Origin: Anthropogastromicrobium aceti | Lineage (GTDB): Bacteria > Bacillota > Clostridia > Lachnospirales > Lachnospiraceae | Length of the DNA stretch: 64,000 nucleotides | Strand: one strand, 5' to 3' | Assembly (NCBI RefSeq): GCF_025567095.1 | Contig: NZ_JAOQJH010000006.1 | Shown: one piece after another, positions 18,297 through 26,500 of the stretch | Numbering within the stretch: the first letter of the stretch is position 1 | Layout: every line of letters starts with the position of its first letter | Position numbers and translations under genes: made by a program | Notes under the pieces: model-generated | What the model was told of the DNA's origin: nothing | The model's database searches: none | What the model saw: only the letters and a program-made list of their open reading frames with translations

Positions 18297-18425
18297 ATGA
18301 CAGTCAGCATTGGTACATTATTGATAGGTGGTATTTGCTTGTTTCTTGCAGGGACATTTGTTGGAGTCGGATTGACTTCGGTTGTGTCGGCTGGAAAGAA
18401 AACACAATCGGCTGATACGCTTTGA
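18297..18425 (+). CDS. Small DUF3789-like membrane protein
   Basis: A 42-residue protein with one glycine-rich hydrophobic segment near its N-terminus (about residues 4-30) and a short charged tail. AGGAGG lies eight bases upstream of ATG 18297. The size and pattern match DUF3789 proteins, frequent in Lachnospiraceae conjugative elements and of unknown function. Confidence 0.6.
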   Translation: MTVSIGTLLIGGICLFLAGTFVGVGLTSVVSAGKKTQSADTL

Positions 18426-18442
18426 TAACAGCCGTTTATTTC

Positions 18443-18459
18443 GTGTCCGATTCGGACAC
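18443..18459. repeat. 17-bp palindrome copy 6
   Basis: Perfect, T centre; intergenic, 17 bases after the DUF3789-like gene. Confidence 0.9.
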
Positions 18460-18479
18460 GGGAAGGGAGTTAGAAATCT

Positions 18480-18938
18480 TTGAGAAAGAAAAGAAGAGAA
18501 CTTATATTGTTTTGCAGTTTGCTGTTGGCAACGACACCAGCATATGCAGAGAATGCAACAGAAGCCGTGTCCATTTCGGACACGGCTTCTGACATAGGAT
18601 GGACAGTAGATGCAAATGAAGAGGTTCAAAGCGTGTCCGAATCGGACACACCGAAAACTCTTACATCAAATGAAGAAACATCCTCTCCGGAAATTTGGCA
18701 GGAAACATATACCTATCTTGCCGATACACAGGATTCACATGCGTTTCCAGTTTTCAGTCTCAGACCAGATATTGGTCGGAGACTGAAAACATGCAGATTT
18801 GACCTTGCGGTCAAGAAAAAAAGCCGCGAAAAACTGTGTCCGATTCGGACACGTGCGGCGAAAAAAGTCATCAAGGAAGGTGTTTGCAATGAATATTTGC
18901 ATTCGTGGGATCAACGAAAGCGTTATAAAGTCACTTGA
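18480..18938 (+). CDS. Short secreted protein running into the oriT-like region
   Basis: Reads from a TTG start (ribosome site GGAAGGGAG) with a clear Sec signal (RKKRRELILFCSLLLATTPAYA, cleavage near residue 22). Two palindrome-encoded motifs (VSISDT, VSESDT) follow in an acidic linker. The last third (from about residue 90) is translated from the hairpins of the candidate transfer origin and is basic and unlike a natural domain; the frame also overlaps the next gene by 50 bases. The authentic protein may therefore be a remnant or a short secreted peptide. Function unknown. Confidence 0.45.
   Translation: MRKKRRELILFCSLLLATTPAYAENATEAVSISDTASDIGWTVDANEEVQSVSESDTPKTLTSNEETSSPEIWQETYTYLADTQDSHAFPVFSLRPDIGRRLKTCRFDLAVKKKSREKLCPIRTRAAKKVIKEGVCNEYLHSWDQRKRYKVT
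18567..18583. repeat. 17-bp palindrome copy 7 (variant centre)
   Basis: GTGTCCATTTCGGACAC; arms extend outward (GAAGCC.../...GGCTTC), giving a 12-bp stem; reads VSISDT. Confidence 0.75.
18633..18649. repeat. 17-bp palindrome copy 8
   Basis: Perfect, A centre; same secreted peptide gene as copy 7, reads VSESDT. Confidence 0.9.
18747..18852 (+). other. Candidate origin of transfer (oriT) with stacked inverted repeats
   Basis: A strong imperfect inverted repeat at 18750-18766 and 18774-18790 (arms begin GTTTTCAGTCTC and end GAGACTGAAAAC), a TTGACC-TTGC-GGTCAA hairpin near 18800, and a palindrome copy at 18836 enclosed by GCCGC/GCGGC. It lies immediately upstream of two DNA-binding accessory genes and the relaxase, the usual place for oriT. 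The nick site cannot be identified from sequence alone. Confidence 0.5.
18836..18852. repeat. 17-bp palindrome copy 9
   Basis: Perfect, T centre; part of the oriT-like structure, enclosed by GCCGC/GCGGC arms. Confidence 0.9.
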
Positions 18939-19161
18939 TCAAGCAGCTGGAAAACGTGATATTAGTCGAGAAGAGTATCTTAGACAATGCTTGGAACGAA
19001 TTGCATATGATGATCGCGCACTAGAAAATCGTTATGTGCAACAGTTGCAGAAATTAACGAGTTGTATTCAACAACAGCAAAATCAATTAAATATATTGAC
19101 TGATTCAATAAAAGAAATTGCAGAATATACGATTCAAAAAGAATCAGAGTTTGAAGGATAA
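18889..19161 (+). CDS. Ribbon-helix-helix-like accessory protein of the relaxosome
   Basis: A 90-residue protein beginning MNICIRGINESVIKSLDQAA, matching the strand-helix-helix layout of CopG/Arc-type DNA-binding proteins, followed by a coiled-coil tail (about residues 45-85). AAGGAAGG precedes ATG 18889. It is the first gene of the mobilization cluster, next to the oriT-like repeats, and probably binds them. It is also a candidate reader of the 17-bp palindrome, since RHH dimers bind short inverted repeats. Confidence 0.65.
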   Translation: MNICIRGINESVIKSLDQAAGKRDISREEYLRQCLERIAYDDRALENRYVQQLQKLTSCIQQQQNQLNILTDSIKEIAEYTIQKESEFEG

Positions 19162-19166
19162 GTGAA

Positions 19167-19580
19167 ATGGAAAAAGAATATAAAAGTAGCATTAAAGGAG
19201 TCAGGTTAACACAGGAAGAAAAATCAATTGTCGAGAGTATCCAGAAGGAACAGCAACTTTCTGATTTTTCAAAAGCGGTTTGCTACATATTACATGATTA
19301 CCTGAGACAGCAGGAAGAAATTCAGAATTTGCAGCAGAAAAACCAAAAACTAGAGGAAGCAAATCAAAAGCAGATGACAAGAATCCGTTTGGCAAGTAAT
19401 GGAGCAGATGTCAGTACGCAGACGGTTATTGAAGTTTTAAATACACTGTGCTGGCAGATGCAGATGAAGGATTTTCGTTCAACAGACCAAATGCTGCATC
19501 CGGTAGTTGAGGAGGCACAGAAAACGGTGAAAGAAAGAATTGCCAATTACAAACAGAAGAAGGACTTCAAGCAAACTTAA
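19167..19580 (+). CDS. MobC-like relaxosome protein
   Basis: A 137-residue protein with an N-terminal ribbon-helix-helix-like motif (KGVRLTQEEKSIVESIQKEQ), a coiled coil (about 45-75, Gln/Leu/Glu rich) and a C-terminal helical part. It starts 5 bases after the preceding stop. Position between an RHH protein and the relaxase indicates a MobC role, helping to melt or bend oriT and load the relaxase. A perfect palindrome copy follows 5 bases after its stop codon. Confidence 0.6.
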   Translation: MEKEYKSSIKGVRLTQEEKSIVESIQKEQQLSDFSKAVCYILHDYLRQQEEIQNLQQKNQKLEEANQKQMTRIRLASNGADVSTQTVIEVLNTLCWQMQMKDFRSTDQMLHPVVEEAQKTVKERIANYKQKKDFKQT

Positions 19581-19585
19581 AAGGT

Positions 19586-19602
19586 GTGTCCGAATCGGAC
19601 AC
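19586..19602. repeat. 17-bp palindrome copy 10
   Basis: Perfect, A centre; between the MobC-like gene and the relaxase gene. Confidence 0.9.
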
Positions 19603-19616
19603 AGAAGGGAAGATGT

Positions 19617-20855
19617 ATGGCAGAGACACCAGGACTGGTTGCAGTCACGAAATTTGTCCGACCGGGATCAAAGACCTTTGCATCCTATATTAACTATATG
19701 GATCGCGATGAAGCAATAAAAGGTGGCAACGTCAGAGCCAGTTATAGTGCATATTCGGAAGAATACATGGGAAATCCAGAAAAATCAACTGGGTTATTTA
19801 GTATGGACTATGACCAGTTATCAGCTGATACCGCTCAAATTTATAAGGAGCAATTCCAAAAAGCACAAGATGATGGTTCGTTGCTCTGGCAGACAGTTAT
19901 CAGTTTTGATAATAGGTGGTTGGAAGAATTAGGTATTTATGACTCATCAACACAAGAATTAGATGAAGCTCGTATTCGCGGTATGACACGAATATTTATG
20001 AAAACGCTACTGGAAAAAGAAGGATTGCATCTTGCTTCTTGGACAGCAGCAGTCCACTACAATACAGATAATATCCATGTTCACATCGCAATCGTAGACC
20101 CAGAGAGCGAACGGGAAAAGGTGAAAGATGGAAAGTATGCCGGAGAACCCAAAGGAACATGGAGTATCCGTTCCATTCGGTATGCAAAATCGGCTGCGGT
20201 CAATGAACTCCTTGAGCTGGATCAGGAGATGAAGCGGCTAAACGACTTGGTTCGTGAGTGTATTGTAAAGTCACTTCGGGAACATGGGCAGGAAGAAATG
20301 CTTTTGCAAAACGATTTGGAACAGTTGCTTGCAAAGTTAGAAAATGAAGTACCAGACTTCCATAAATGGAAATATGGGCTTACCGATATGAAACCATACC
20401 GGAGTGAAGTAGATCGGATCACCAGCCAGTGGTTACAGCAGGTGCATCCAGAAGAATATAGAGAAATTCAAAAGCTCTGGAATCACTTGCAAAGTCAACA
20501 GGAAAGAGCGTATGGAAGCAGCAGTCAGAAAAAATCGTATCAAAACAATCAGGAATCAGACTTGTACAAAAGATGTGGAAATGCGATTTTACAAACTTTA
20601 AGAGAGACAGAGCAACAGAAGCGGCAATGGGATAAGAAACAGCAGACTGTCAGTAAGCGTGTCCGAATTGGACACGGTATTTCAAGGCTTTCGATAAGAA
20701 AGTTAAGTCGTTATTTCGAAAACAGTTATCAGCATTATAAAAACCTTGCCGCATATGAGTATGCGCAACGTCAAATTAAGTGGCAACAACAGCAGGAGAT
20801 TCAAGAGGAAGACGCGCAGATTCAAGAGGCAGTCTGGTTGGATCAGCAGACGTAA
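19617..20855 (+). CDS. MobL/MobP-type relaxase
   Basis: A 412-residue DNA-nicking enzyme that would start conjugative transfer. The metal-binding motif HVHIAIVDPE (about residue 155; preceded by HYNTDNI) gives the His triad, and the N-terminal part (KFVRPGSKTFASYINYMDRD) is typical of the MobL family of Firmicutes elements, with Tyr residues available for nicking. The C-terminal half is coiled-coil-like. A palindrome variant lies in its 3' part (20659-20675) in a different reading frame from all other in-gene copies (RVRIGH). I chose ATG 19617, after GAAGGGA; an upstream extension would translate the palindrome itself as CPNRT. Confidence 0.8.
   Translation: MAETPGLVAVTKFVRPGSKTFASYINYMDRDEAIKGGNVRASYSAYSEEYMGNPEKSTGLFSMDYDQLSADTAQIYKEQFQKAQDDGSLLWQTVISFDNRWLEELGIYDSSTQELDEARIRGMTRIFMKTLLEKEGLHLASWTAAVHYNTDNIHVHIAIVDPESEREKVKDGKYAGEPKGTWSIRSIRYAKSAAVNELLELDQEMKRLNDLVRECIVKSLREHGQEEMLLQNDLEQLLAKLENEVPDFHKWKYGLTDMKPYRSEVDRITSQWLQQVHPEEYREIQKLWNHLQSQQERAYGSSSQKKSYQNNQESDLYKRCGNAILQTLRETEQQKRQWDKKQQTVSKRVRIGHGISRLSIRKLSRYFENSYQHYKNLAAYEYAQRQIKWQQQQEIQEEDAQIQEAVWLDQQT
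20659..20675. repeat. 17-bp palindrome copy 11 (variant)
   Basis: GTGTCCGAATTGGACAC; inside the relaxase gene, the only in-gene copy in another frame (RVRIGH). Confidence 0.75.
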
Positions 20856-20877
20856 TAATGAAGGGAAGTGATGGAAG

Positions 20878-21186
20878 ATGGAGGAAGAATGGAAAAGATT
20901 GTCTGAAAAGGAATTTCAGATCATGACTTACATATGGGAAGAAAATCGTCCACTTACCATGAATGAAATCCGAGAAAAAATAGGTACACAAGGAAAACCA
21001 GCAAATGTGTCTACTACCAGTTCGCAAATACGAGGATTGATTGAGAAAGGTTTCATCAGCCAATCAGGACACCGAGGGCAGATGGCAAGATATATGGCAT
21101 CGGTGTCAAAAGAAGCGTATTACAAGTGGGAACTTCATGAATTTCGGAAACGATGGAACTTAACAAGTGTCCTTCGGGTTATATAA
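20878..21186 (+). CDS. BlaI/MecI-like winged-helix repressor
   Basis: A 102-residue protein matching the penicillinase-repressor fold: LSEKEFQIMTYIWEEN, then a recognition helix in NVSTTSSQIRGLIEKG, then the wing (HRGQMARYMASVS). It lacks the longer dimerisation tail of true BlaI. No beta-lactamase or sensor gene is present, so it probably regulates the element's own genes. Starts 22 bases after the relaxase. Confidence 0.7.
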   Translation: MEEEWKRLSEKEFQIMTYIWEENRPLTMNEIREKIGTQGKPANVSTTSSQIRGLIEKGFISQSGHRGQMARYMASVSKEAYYKWELHEFRKRWNLTSVLRVI

Positions 21187-21213
21187 AACTACAAAGACAG
21201 AAAGGAAAAACCA

Positions 21214-21345
21214 ATGGAAGAAACGATAAAGATTCAAAGAGCAGAAACAGAAGAAAACAGAAAGCAACGCTATTGTGACTATGAAAGAGCATTGAAGCAG
21301 TTGAGGAAAATGAAGCAACAGGAGGAAAAACAACATGCGATTTGA
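21214..21345 (+). CDS. Small charged protein, coupled to the DUF5688-like gene
   Basis: A 43-residue helical, Lys/Glu/Gln-rich protein (MEETIKIQRAETEENRKQR...). GAAAGGA precedes ATG 21214; its 3' end contains the AGGAGG site of the next gene and overlaps that start by 11 bases, so the two are translationally coupled. Unknown function. Confidence 0.5.
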   Translation: MEETIKIQRAETEENRKQRYCDYERALKQLRKMKQQEEKQHAI

Positions 21346-22108
21346 AGAATTTAAAGATATGTTGAAAAGCGGAGATTTGGAACAGATCCGTCCGCATCTT
21401 GCATTTGAGATGATGCCAGCAGATTCGCCGAAAACAGAACGATACAACGATTGCCCGTATATTGCCATTCAAGATATGTATGCAATACCTATCATATGGG
21501 CAGCACTTGATGATCATGCCGGAAGCCTTGCAAAAAAGCCATTTACAAGAGAACTCTGTGGTTATTTTGGAATTGGTTGCGGAGAAGCAATTCGACTGAT
21601 TCAAGATGAAGTGGCGAAGAAAGCACTGACAGTTTGCGAATTGCAAAGCTTTATGAATCAAGATTTTGAAAAAGGAATGTCCGGGGCAGCACGAAATGAA
21701 GCATTGTATGTGGCAACGACAAAAGATTTTTTCTATGGTGCGGGGGTAATTTGCACTTATCATTTTTTGCAGGATGCAGAAAAACGTATGGGAGGAAATT
21801 ATTATATTCTGCCGTCATCTGTTCATGAATGGATGATTGTAAAAGAGGATAATGTGATTGAACCGAAGCAGTTTTTGGAAATGGTCAGAGCGGTTAATCA
21901 TAATCCTTATGCAGTAAACGAATCAGAGCGTTTGACGGATAATGCATATCATTATGATGCAAAAACAAAACAGTTGGAAACAGCTGAGGAATATGAAGCC
22001 AGACTTGAAAAGGAGAGAACAGAAAAAAGAAGATCTCGCTACAGTCGAAAGAAGGAAAAGCAACAGGAACGTGAAGAACCAGAAGAAGAGGAAGAATTGG
22101 AAAGATAA
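21335..22108 (+). CDS. DUF5688-like protein with acidic C-terminal tail
   Basis: A 257-residue soluble protein. The stretch YYILPSSVHEWMIV (about residue 165) followed by NAYHYDAKTKQLE (about residue 205) recalls DUF5688, a family linked to conjugative elements in Firmicutes and of unknown activity. The last 50 residues are a basic segment (RRSRYSRKKEKQQ) followed by EEPEEEEELER at the extreme end, the shared tail of this element. A palindrome copy built into a terminator lies 13 bases beyond the stop. It precedes the ArdC gene, consistent with a job during establishment in a recipient; that is inference. Confidence 0.65.
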   Translation: MRFEEFKDMLKSGDLEQIRPHLAFEMMPADSPKTERYNDCPYIAIQDMYAIPIIWAALDDHAGSLAKKPFTRELCGYFGIGCGEAIRLIQDEVAKKALTVCELQSFMNQDFEKGMSGAARNEALYVATTKDFFYGAGVICTYHFLQDAEKRMGGNYYILPSSVHEWMIVKEDNVIEPKQFLEMVRAVNHNPYAVNESERLTDNAYHYDAKTKQLETAEEYEARLEKERTEKRRSRYSRKKEKQQEREEPEEEEELER

Positions 22109-22117
22109 GTAATAGAG

Positions 22118-22147
22118 GAGCGTGTCCGATTCGGACACGCTCTTTTT
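22118..22147 (+). terminator. Terminator built on the 17-bp palindrome
   Basis: GAGCGTGTCCGA-T-TCGGACACGCTC extends the palindrome to 12-bp arms and is followed by TTTTT, a good intrinsic terminator between the DUF5688-like gene and the ArdC group. Confidence 0.65.
22122..22138. repeat. 17-bp palindrome copy 12
   Basis: Perfect, T centre; extended into the terminator at 22118-22147. Confidence 0.9.
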
Positions 22148-22162
22148 AGGAAAGGAGTTGCA

Positions 22163-22303
22163 GTGAAGAAAATATCAGTGAAAAACGATACTTATAACAA
22201 AAGTGTTCGGGAAGAACAAAAAAGACGCTATGCAGATCAAGGCGAGGATATTTCGGAGTTTGAATTAGAAGAAACATCTGATCCAGTAACGGAGGATATG
22301 TAA
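22163..22303 (+). CDS. Small charged protein upstream of ArdC
   Basis: A 46-residue protein from GTG 22163 (AAAGGAG six bases upstream). It has a basic N-terminus and an acidic C-terminus and no motif I recognise. Its stop lies 1 base from the ArdC start, whose ribosome site is inside this gene, so expression is coupled. Confidence 0.5.
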   Translation: MKKISVKNDTYNKSVREEQKRRYADQGEDISEFELEETSDPVTEDM

Positions 22304-22304
22304 T

Positions 22305-23372
22305 ATGGGAAAAGCATATGATCGTGTTATGGAGAGCCGAAAAGAGTTAACTAAACAGCTGATCTCGGAAATGTCTCAGGGAGAGTTATGCTGGATCAAG
22401 GGCTGGAACAGTACGGGAAAAAGACCGTACAATCCAATAACAAAAGCGGTCTATAAGGGAGGCAATCGCTTTCGACTGATGTTAGCAGCTCATCTTGAAC
22501 AGTATACCGATAACAGATGGGTTACATTTGCACAAGCAAAGGAAAAGGGCTGGACAGTCAAAAAAGGGGAAAAAGGAATGCTTTGCGAAAAGTGGATCTT
22601 CGAAGAAAAGAAAACGATAGAAGATCCGATTACTGGTGAGAAGGAAACGGTCTATGAAGAATTGGAGCATCCAAAGGTGAATTACTTCGTTTTATTTAAT
22701 GCAGCACAAGTGGAGGGGATGCCTGCACTGGAGAAACAGCCAGAGCTTCCTAAAGACGAACAGTTGATGTTAGCAGATCGGTTTGTGCGTTCTTCTGCTT
22801 GTCCAGTAATTGAGCAGCCGGGGGAAACAGAAGCATACTACAGTCCGGAACGGGATGAAGTTCATCTCCCAATGAGAAACAGTTTTTATTCTTCCACTGA
22901 ATTTTTGGCGACTGCGATTCATGAGATGAGTCACAGCACCGGGCATTCGTCCCGGTTGAATAGACCACAAAAAAATGCGTTTGGAAGTAAGGAATATGCG
23001 AAAGAAGAACTAATTGCGGAGTTATCTTCCGTGTTTGTGCAGGCAGACTTGGGAATTGATATTGGTGCAAAACAACTATCGAATCACGCAGCTTATCTTC
23101 AGAACTGGATCGGGGCGCTAGAAGAAAATCCAAATGTGCTATTTCAAGCGAGTTCGGATGCAAGTCGAGCATCCGATTTTTTGATGGAACAGTATCAAAA
23201 GAGTTTCATCATGGAGCAAAAGAAGGAAAATGGAATGGTACAAAATGCAGATGAGCAGAAAGAAGAAAAGCCGAAAAAAAGAAAATTTGTCAGCCATTTG
23301 ACGGAAAATCCGTATTCTCGGAGATTAAAAAAGGAACAGGAAACAGAAATCGAAGAAGAATTAGAACGATAA
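22305..23372 (+). CDS. ardC: ArdC-type antirestriction protein with acidic tail
   Basis: A 355-residue protein. Residues 1-130 match the ArdC N-terminal ssDNA-binding domain (DUF1738-like: GWNSTGKRPYNPITKAVYKGGNRF, WVTFAQAKEKGW; broken here into motifs). The C-terminal metallopeptidase part has HEMSHSTGH near residue 205 and EELIAELSS downstream, the zinc ligands and catalytic Glu. ArdC of plasmid pSa protects incoming single-stranded DNA and is reported to travel with it into the recipient. Here the protein ends in RRLKKEQ followed by TEIEEELER, the shared tail, and a palindrome copy begins 8 bases after the stop. Function in protecting transferred DNA is likely. Confidence 0.85.
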   Translation: MGKAYDRVMESRKELTKQLISEMSQGELCWIKGWNSTGKRPYNPITKAVYKGGNRFRLMLAAHLEQYTDNRWVTFAQAKEKGWTVKKGEKGMLCEKWIFEEKKTIEDPITGEKETVYEELEHPKVNYFVLFNAAQVEGMPALEKQPELPKDEQLMLADRFVRSSACPVIEQPGETEAYYSPERDEVHLPMRNSFYSSTEFLATAIHEMSHSTGHSSRLNRPQKNAFGSKEYAKEELIAELSSVFVQADLGIDIGAKQLSNHAAYLQNWIGALEENPNVLFQASSDASRASDFLMEQYQKSFIMEQKKENGMVQNADEQKEEKPKKRKFVSHLTENPYSRRLKKEQETEIEEELER

Positions 23373-23379
23373 CGCGAGT

Positions 23380-23396
23380 GTGTCCGATTCGGACAC
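23380..23396. repeat. 17-bp palindrome copy 13
   Basis: Perfect, T centre; 8 bases after ardC and before the giant gene's promoter. Confidence 0.9.
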
Positions 23397-23436
23397 GCTA
23401 GAATGATAAAAAAACATGTTTGAACAAAAAAGCCTC

Positions 23437-23465
23437 TTGACAGCATGTAGATTATAAGCTACAAT
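23437..23465 (+). promoter_or_regulatory. Promoter of the giant polyvalent gene
   Basis: TTGACA at 23437 and TACAAT at 23460, spacer 17 bp. The sequence TTATAAGCTACA ahead of and within the -10 is shared with the promoter at 2391. Confidence 0.75.
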
Positions 23466-23506
23466 AAGGACGAAGGGCAGAATAGGTTCAAGCGGAAAGG
23501 AACCCT

Positions 23507-26500
23507 ATGAACAGAAAAAAAGTAGAAGAGTATAGCATATTGCTAAAAGACAGTGCTGCTATTCTGCAAGCGGACACCGAGCTATGGAAACAATTTCTGC
23601 ACTTCGCAACTCAGTTTACACACTATCGTTTCCGCGATCAGCTGCTGATCTATGCACAAAATCAACAGGCAACTGCTTGTGCGACATTTGCCCAGTGGAA
23701 GAAGATTGGACGTTATGTCAGGAGTGGAGAACACAGTATTGTGTTGCTTGATGAGACAGGAAATCGTCCGAGATTAAAACATGTATTTGATGTGACATCG
23801 ACTGGTCCAGCCCAAGAATTTGCTTATAAACCGAAGCCGATATTGCCGGAAGAGAGAGAAGAGCTGGCAAGAAAATTGAATGCATCCTATGCAAAAGAAA
23901 ATTCGTTGTATGCAGCAGATGCCAAAAGATGGGACAATAATCTGGAGCAAACATTATCTCAGGTTGCAATGTATATGGTGCAGGAATACTACGGTGTATC
24001 GTTGGAACAGGCAATGGAACAGTCGGACAAAGATGAATTTCCGGCATACTATGTGGCAACAGCAACAAGTGCAATGTATCTTCTGCTCTCAAAGTATGGA
24101 TTCGAGAAGGAGGCAAATCAGCTTGATTTTTCCTGCATGAGTCAATTGGATGAGCAGAGTTTAGAAGATGTAGGAACAGCTGCATCCGCAATTCTAAGCA
24201 GAACAGCATGGATGGTTCGTCAGATTCATCCGCAAATTCAAAGAGAATCGCAGATGCAAATAGAAAGGAGTAAAAGTTATGAAAAAGATGACAATGGAAG
24301 ATCTGCGCAAGAGAATCACCTATCATCAGGAGGGGGACTTCATGGTACCGGACATCGGACTGCCGGAGGAAGAGGAGGACGAACCGGAACTGAGGAAATA
24401 TGGGATGATGCGAAAGAAATATCTGGAGGAGAATCAGCTTCTGCTGTACGAGAGAATGGCAATGAACGGGACACTGTTTCCAGAGATGAGGAAAGTGGAC
24501 GAGGCAGCAGACCGGATCAAGGAGCAGATGTTACCGAAGCTGGCTCAGGAAGCAGGAGCAACGGACGAGTTGAAACGGACGGATCAGTTCGAGTGGGTTC
24601 GCAGAATGGAAGCTTGCAACCATCAGGTAGAAGAAGTAATTCTGACGGAGCTGGTGTACAGCTGACATTATCTGATTATTTGGAAATGCGACCGACAGAT
24701 CGCGAGAGCGTGTCCGAATTGGACACGCCGAAAATAATGGAACAAGAAGAATCCGATGATCTTTCAGAGGTCGCGGATCGAGAAACAGAAGAGGAACAGG
24801 AAGCAGGCGGAGAGAGTCCGACTGCTTCTTTTATGCCCAAAAACGAGATACCGGAATCAGAAGTGGTAAGAGTACTTCAGTCCGGTTCCGGTATTGAAAA
24901 TGGGAAGATTCGAATTGCAGCTCTTTTTCTAAGTGAATCAGATGCCAAAAAACGTGTAGATTTTTTAAAAGAGGAATACGGAACCGGAGGACGTACACAC
25001 TATTTCGAGGACGGGACGCATGGTTGGGTAGACTGGGATGCAAAAGGAATTTTGATTTCCAAATCTTATTCATCAGATGCAGCCAGATTACGTTTGCCAT
25101 GGACACAAGTGGAAAAAAGACTGGGTGAATTGATTCGCTATGACCAATATCTTAAACCAGATGAAAAAGAAGAACTCTCTAAGATTGAGAATAAATATGG
25201 GACACTTCCACTTCCAATGGTGAGATTTGAATATCCTTATGAGGACAGAACACCGGAGCCAACAGAAAGTGAAACACAAAATTTTGGCTTAGCGGATGAT
25301 TTACTTACGGTAAGGGAAACAGAAGATGGATATGTTGTATGGGATAGTATGCAGGAAGGAATACATACGGAACCGGACGGAACTATAGGCGGTCCATATG
25401 CTGATAAGGCGCAGGCTCAGTTGCATAAATATGAGTTTGAGAAAAAAATTCTGGAGAGATCAGAACAGGATAAAAGTCATGTGCTTTCAGAACTAGAGGA
25501 AACGCAGGCTGCACCAGAAAAAGAAGGTGTGTCCGAATCGGACACGCAAAAAGCAGACGGACAGGAAGAAACAGATACAGGCATATCCGACAGCTTAATC
25601 GAGCCGGATCAGTCCATCCAATCAAAGCCTGTTCCAGCACAAAACTTCCATATCACAGATGACCACATTGGAGAAGGTGGAGCAAAACAGAAGTTTCGAG
25701 CCAATATGGATGCCATCCATACATTACATCAACTTGAAATTGAGAATCGAAATGCTACTGAGCCGGAACAGGAGATCTTATCAAAATATGTCGGCTGGGG
25801 TGGCTTGGCAGATGCGTTTGATGAGAAAAAGGACGCATGGGCAGACGAGTATCACGAGTTAAAAAACACATTGACGGAGGGAGAATATACAGCTGCGAGA
25901 GAAAGCACATTAAATGCACACTATACCAGCCCTGTAATCATTAGGGGAATCTATCGTGCATTGGAGCAGATTGGATTCAAAGGCGGAAACATACTGGAAC
26001 CATCAATGGGTATAGGTAACTTTTTTGGAATGTTGCCAGATTCGGTGCAGAATAGCAGGCTGTATGGTGTGGAGCTGGATTCTGTCAGTGGTCGCATTGC
26101 AAAGAAACTATATCCAAAGGCTCAGATTACGGTAGCAGGATTTGAAACAACAAATCAGCATAACTTCTATGATTTGGCGATTGGAAATATTCCATTCGGA
26201 AATTATAAGGTGAATGATCGAGCTTATAATCGACTGGGCTTCTCTATTCACAATTATTTCTTCGCAAAAGCACTGGATCAGATACGAACAGGTGGAATTG
26301 TCGCATTTGTGACAAGTCATTATACAATGGACTCTAAAAATCCGTCTGCACGACGTTATCTAGCTCAACGTGCAAAGCTGTTAGGCGCAATTCGTCTGCC
26401 AGATAATGCCTTTCGAGCCAATGCCGGAGCGGAAGTTGTTTCGGATATTTTATTTTTTCAGAAACGGGATCATATCATTGATGTAGATGAAAATTGGATT

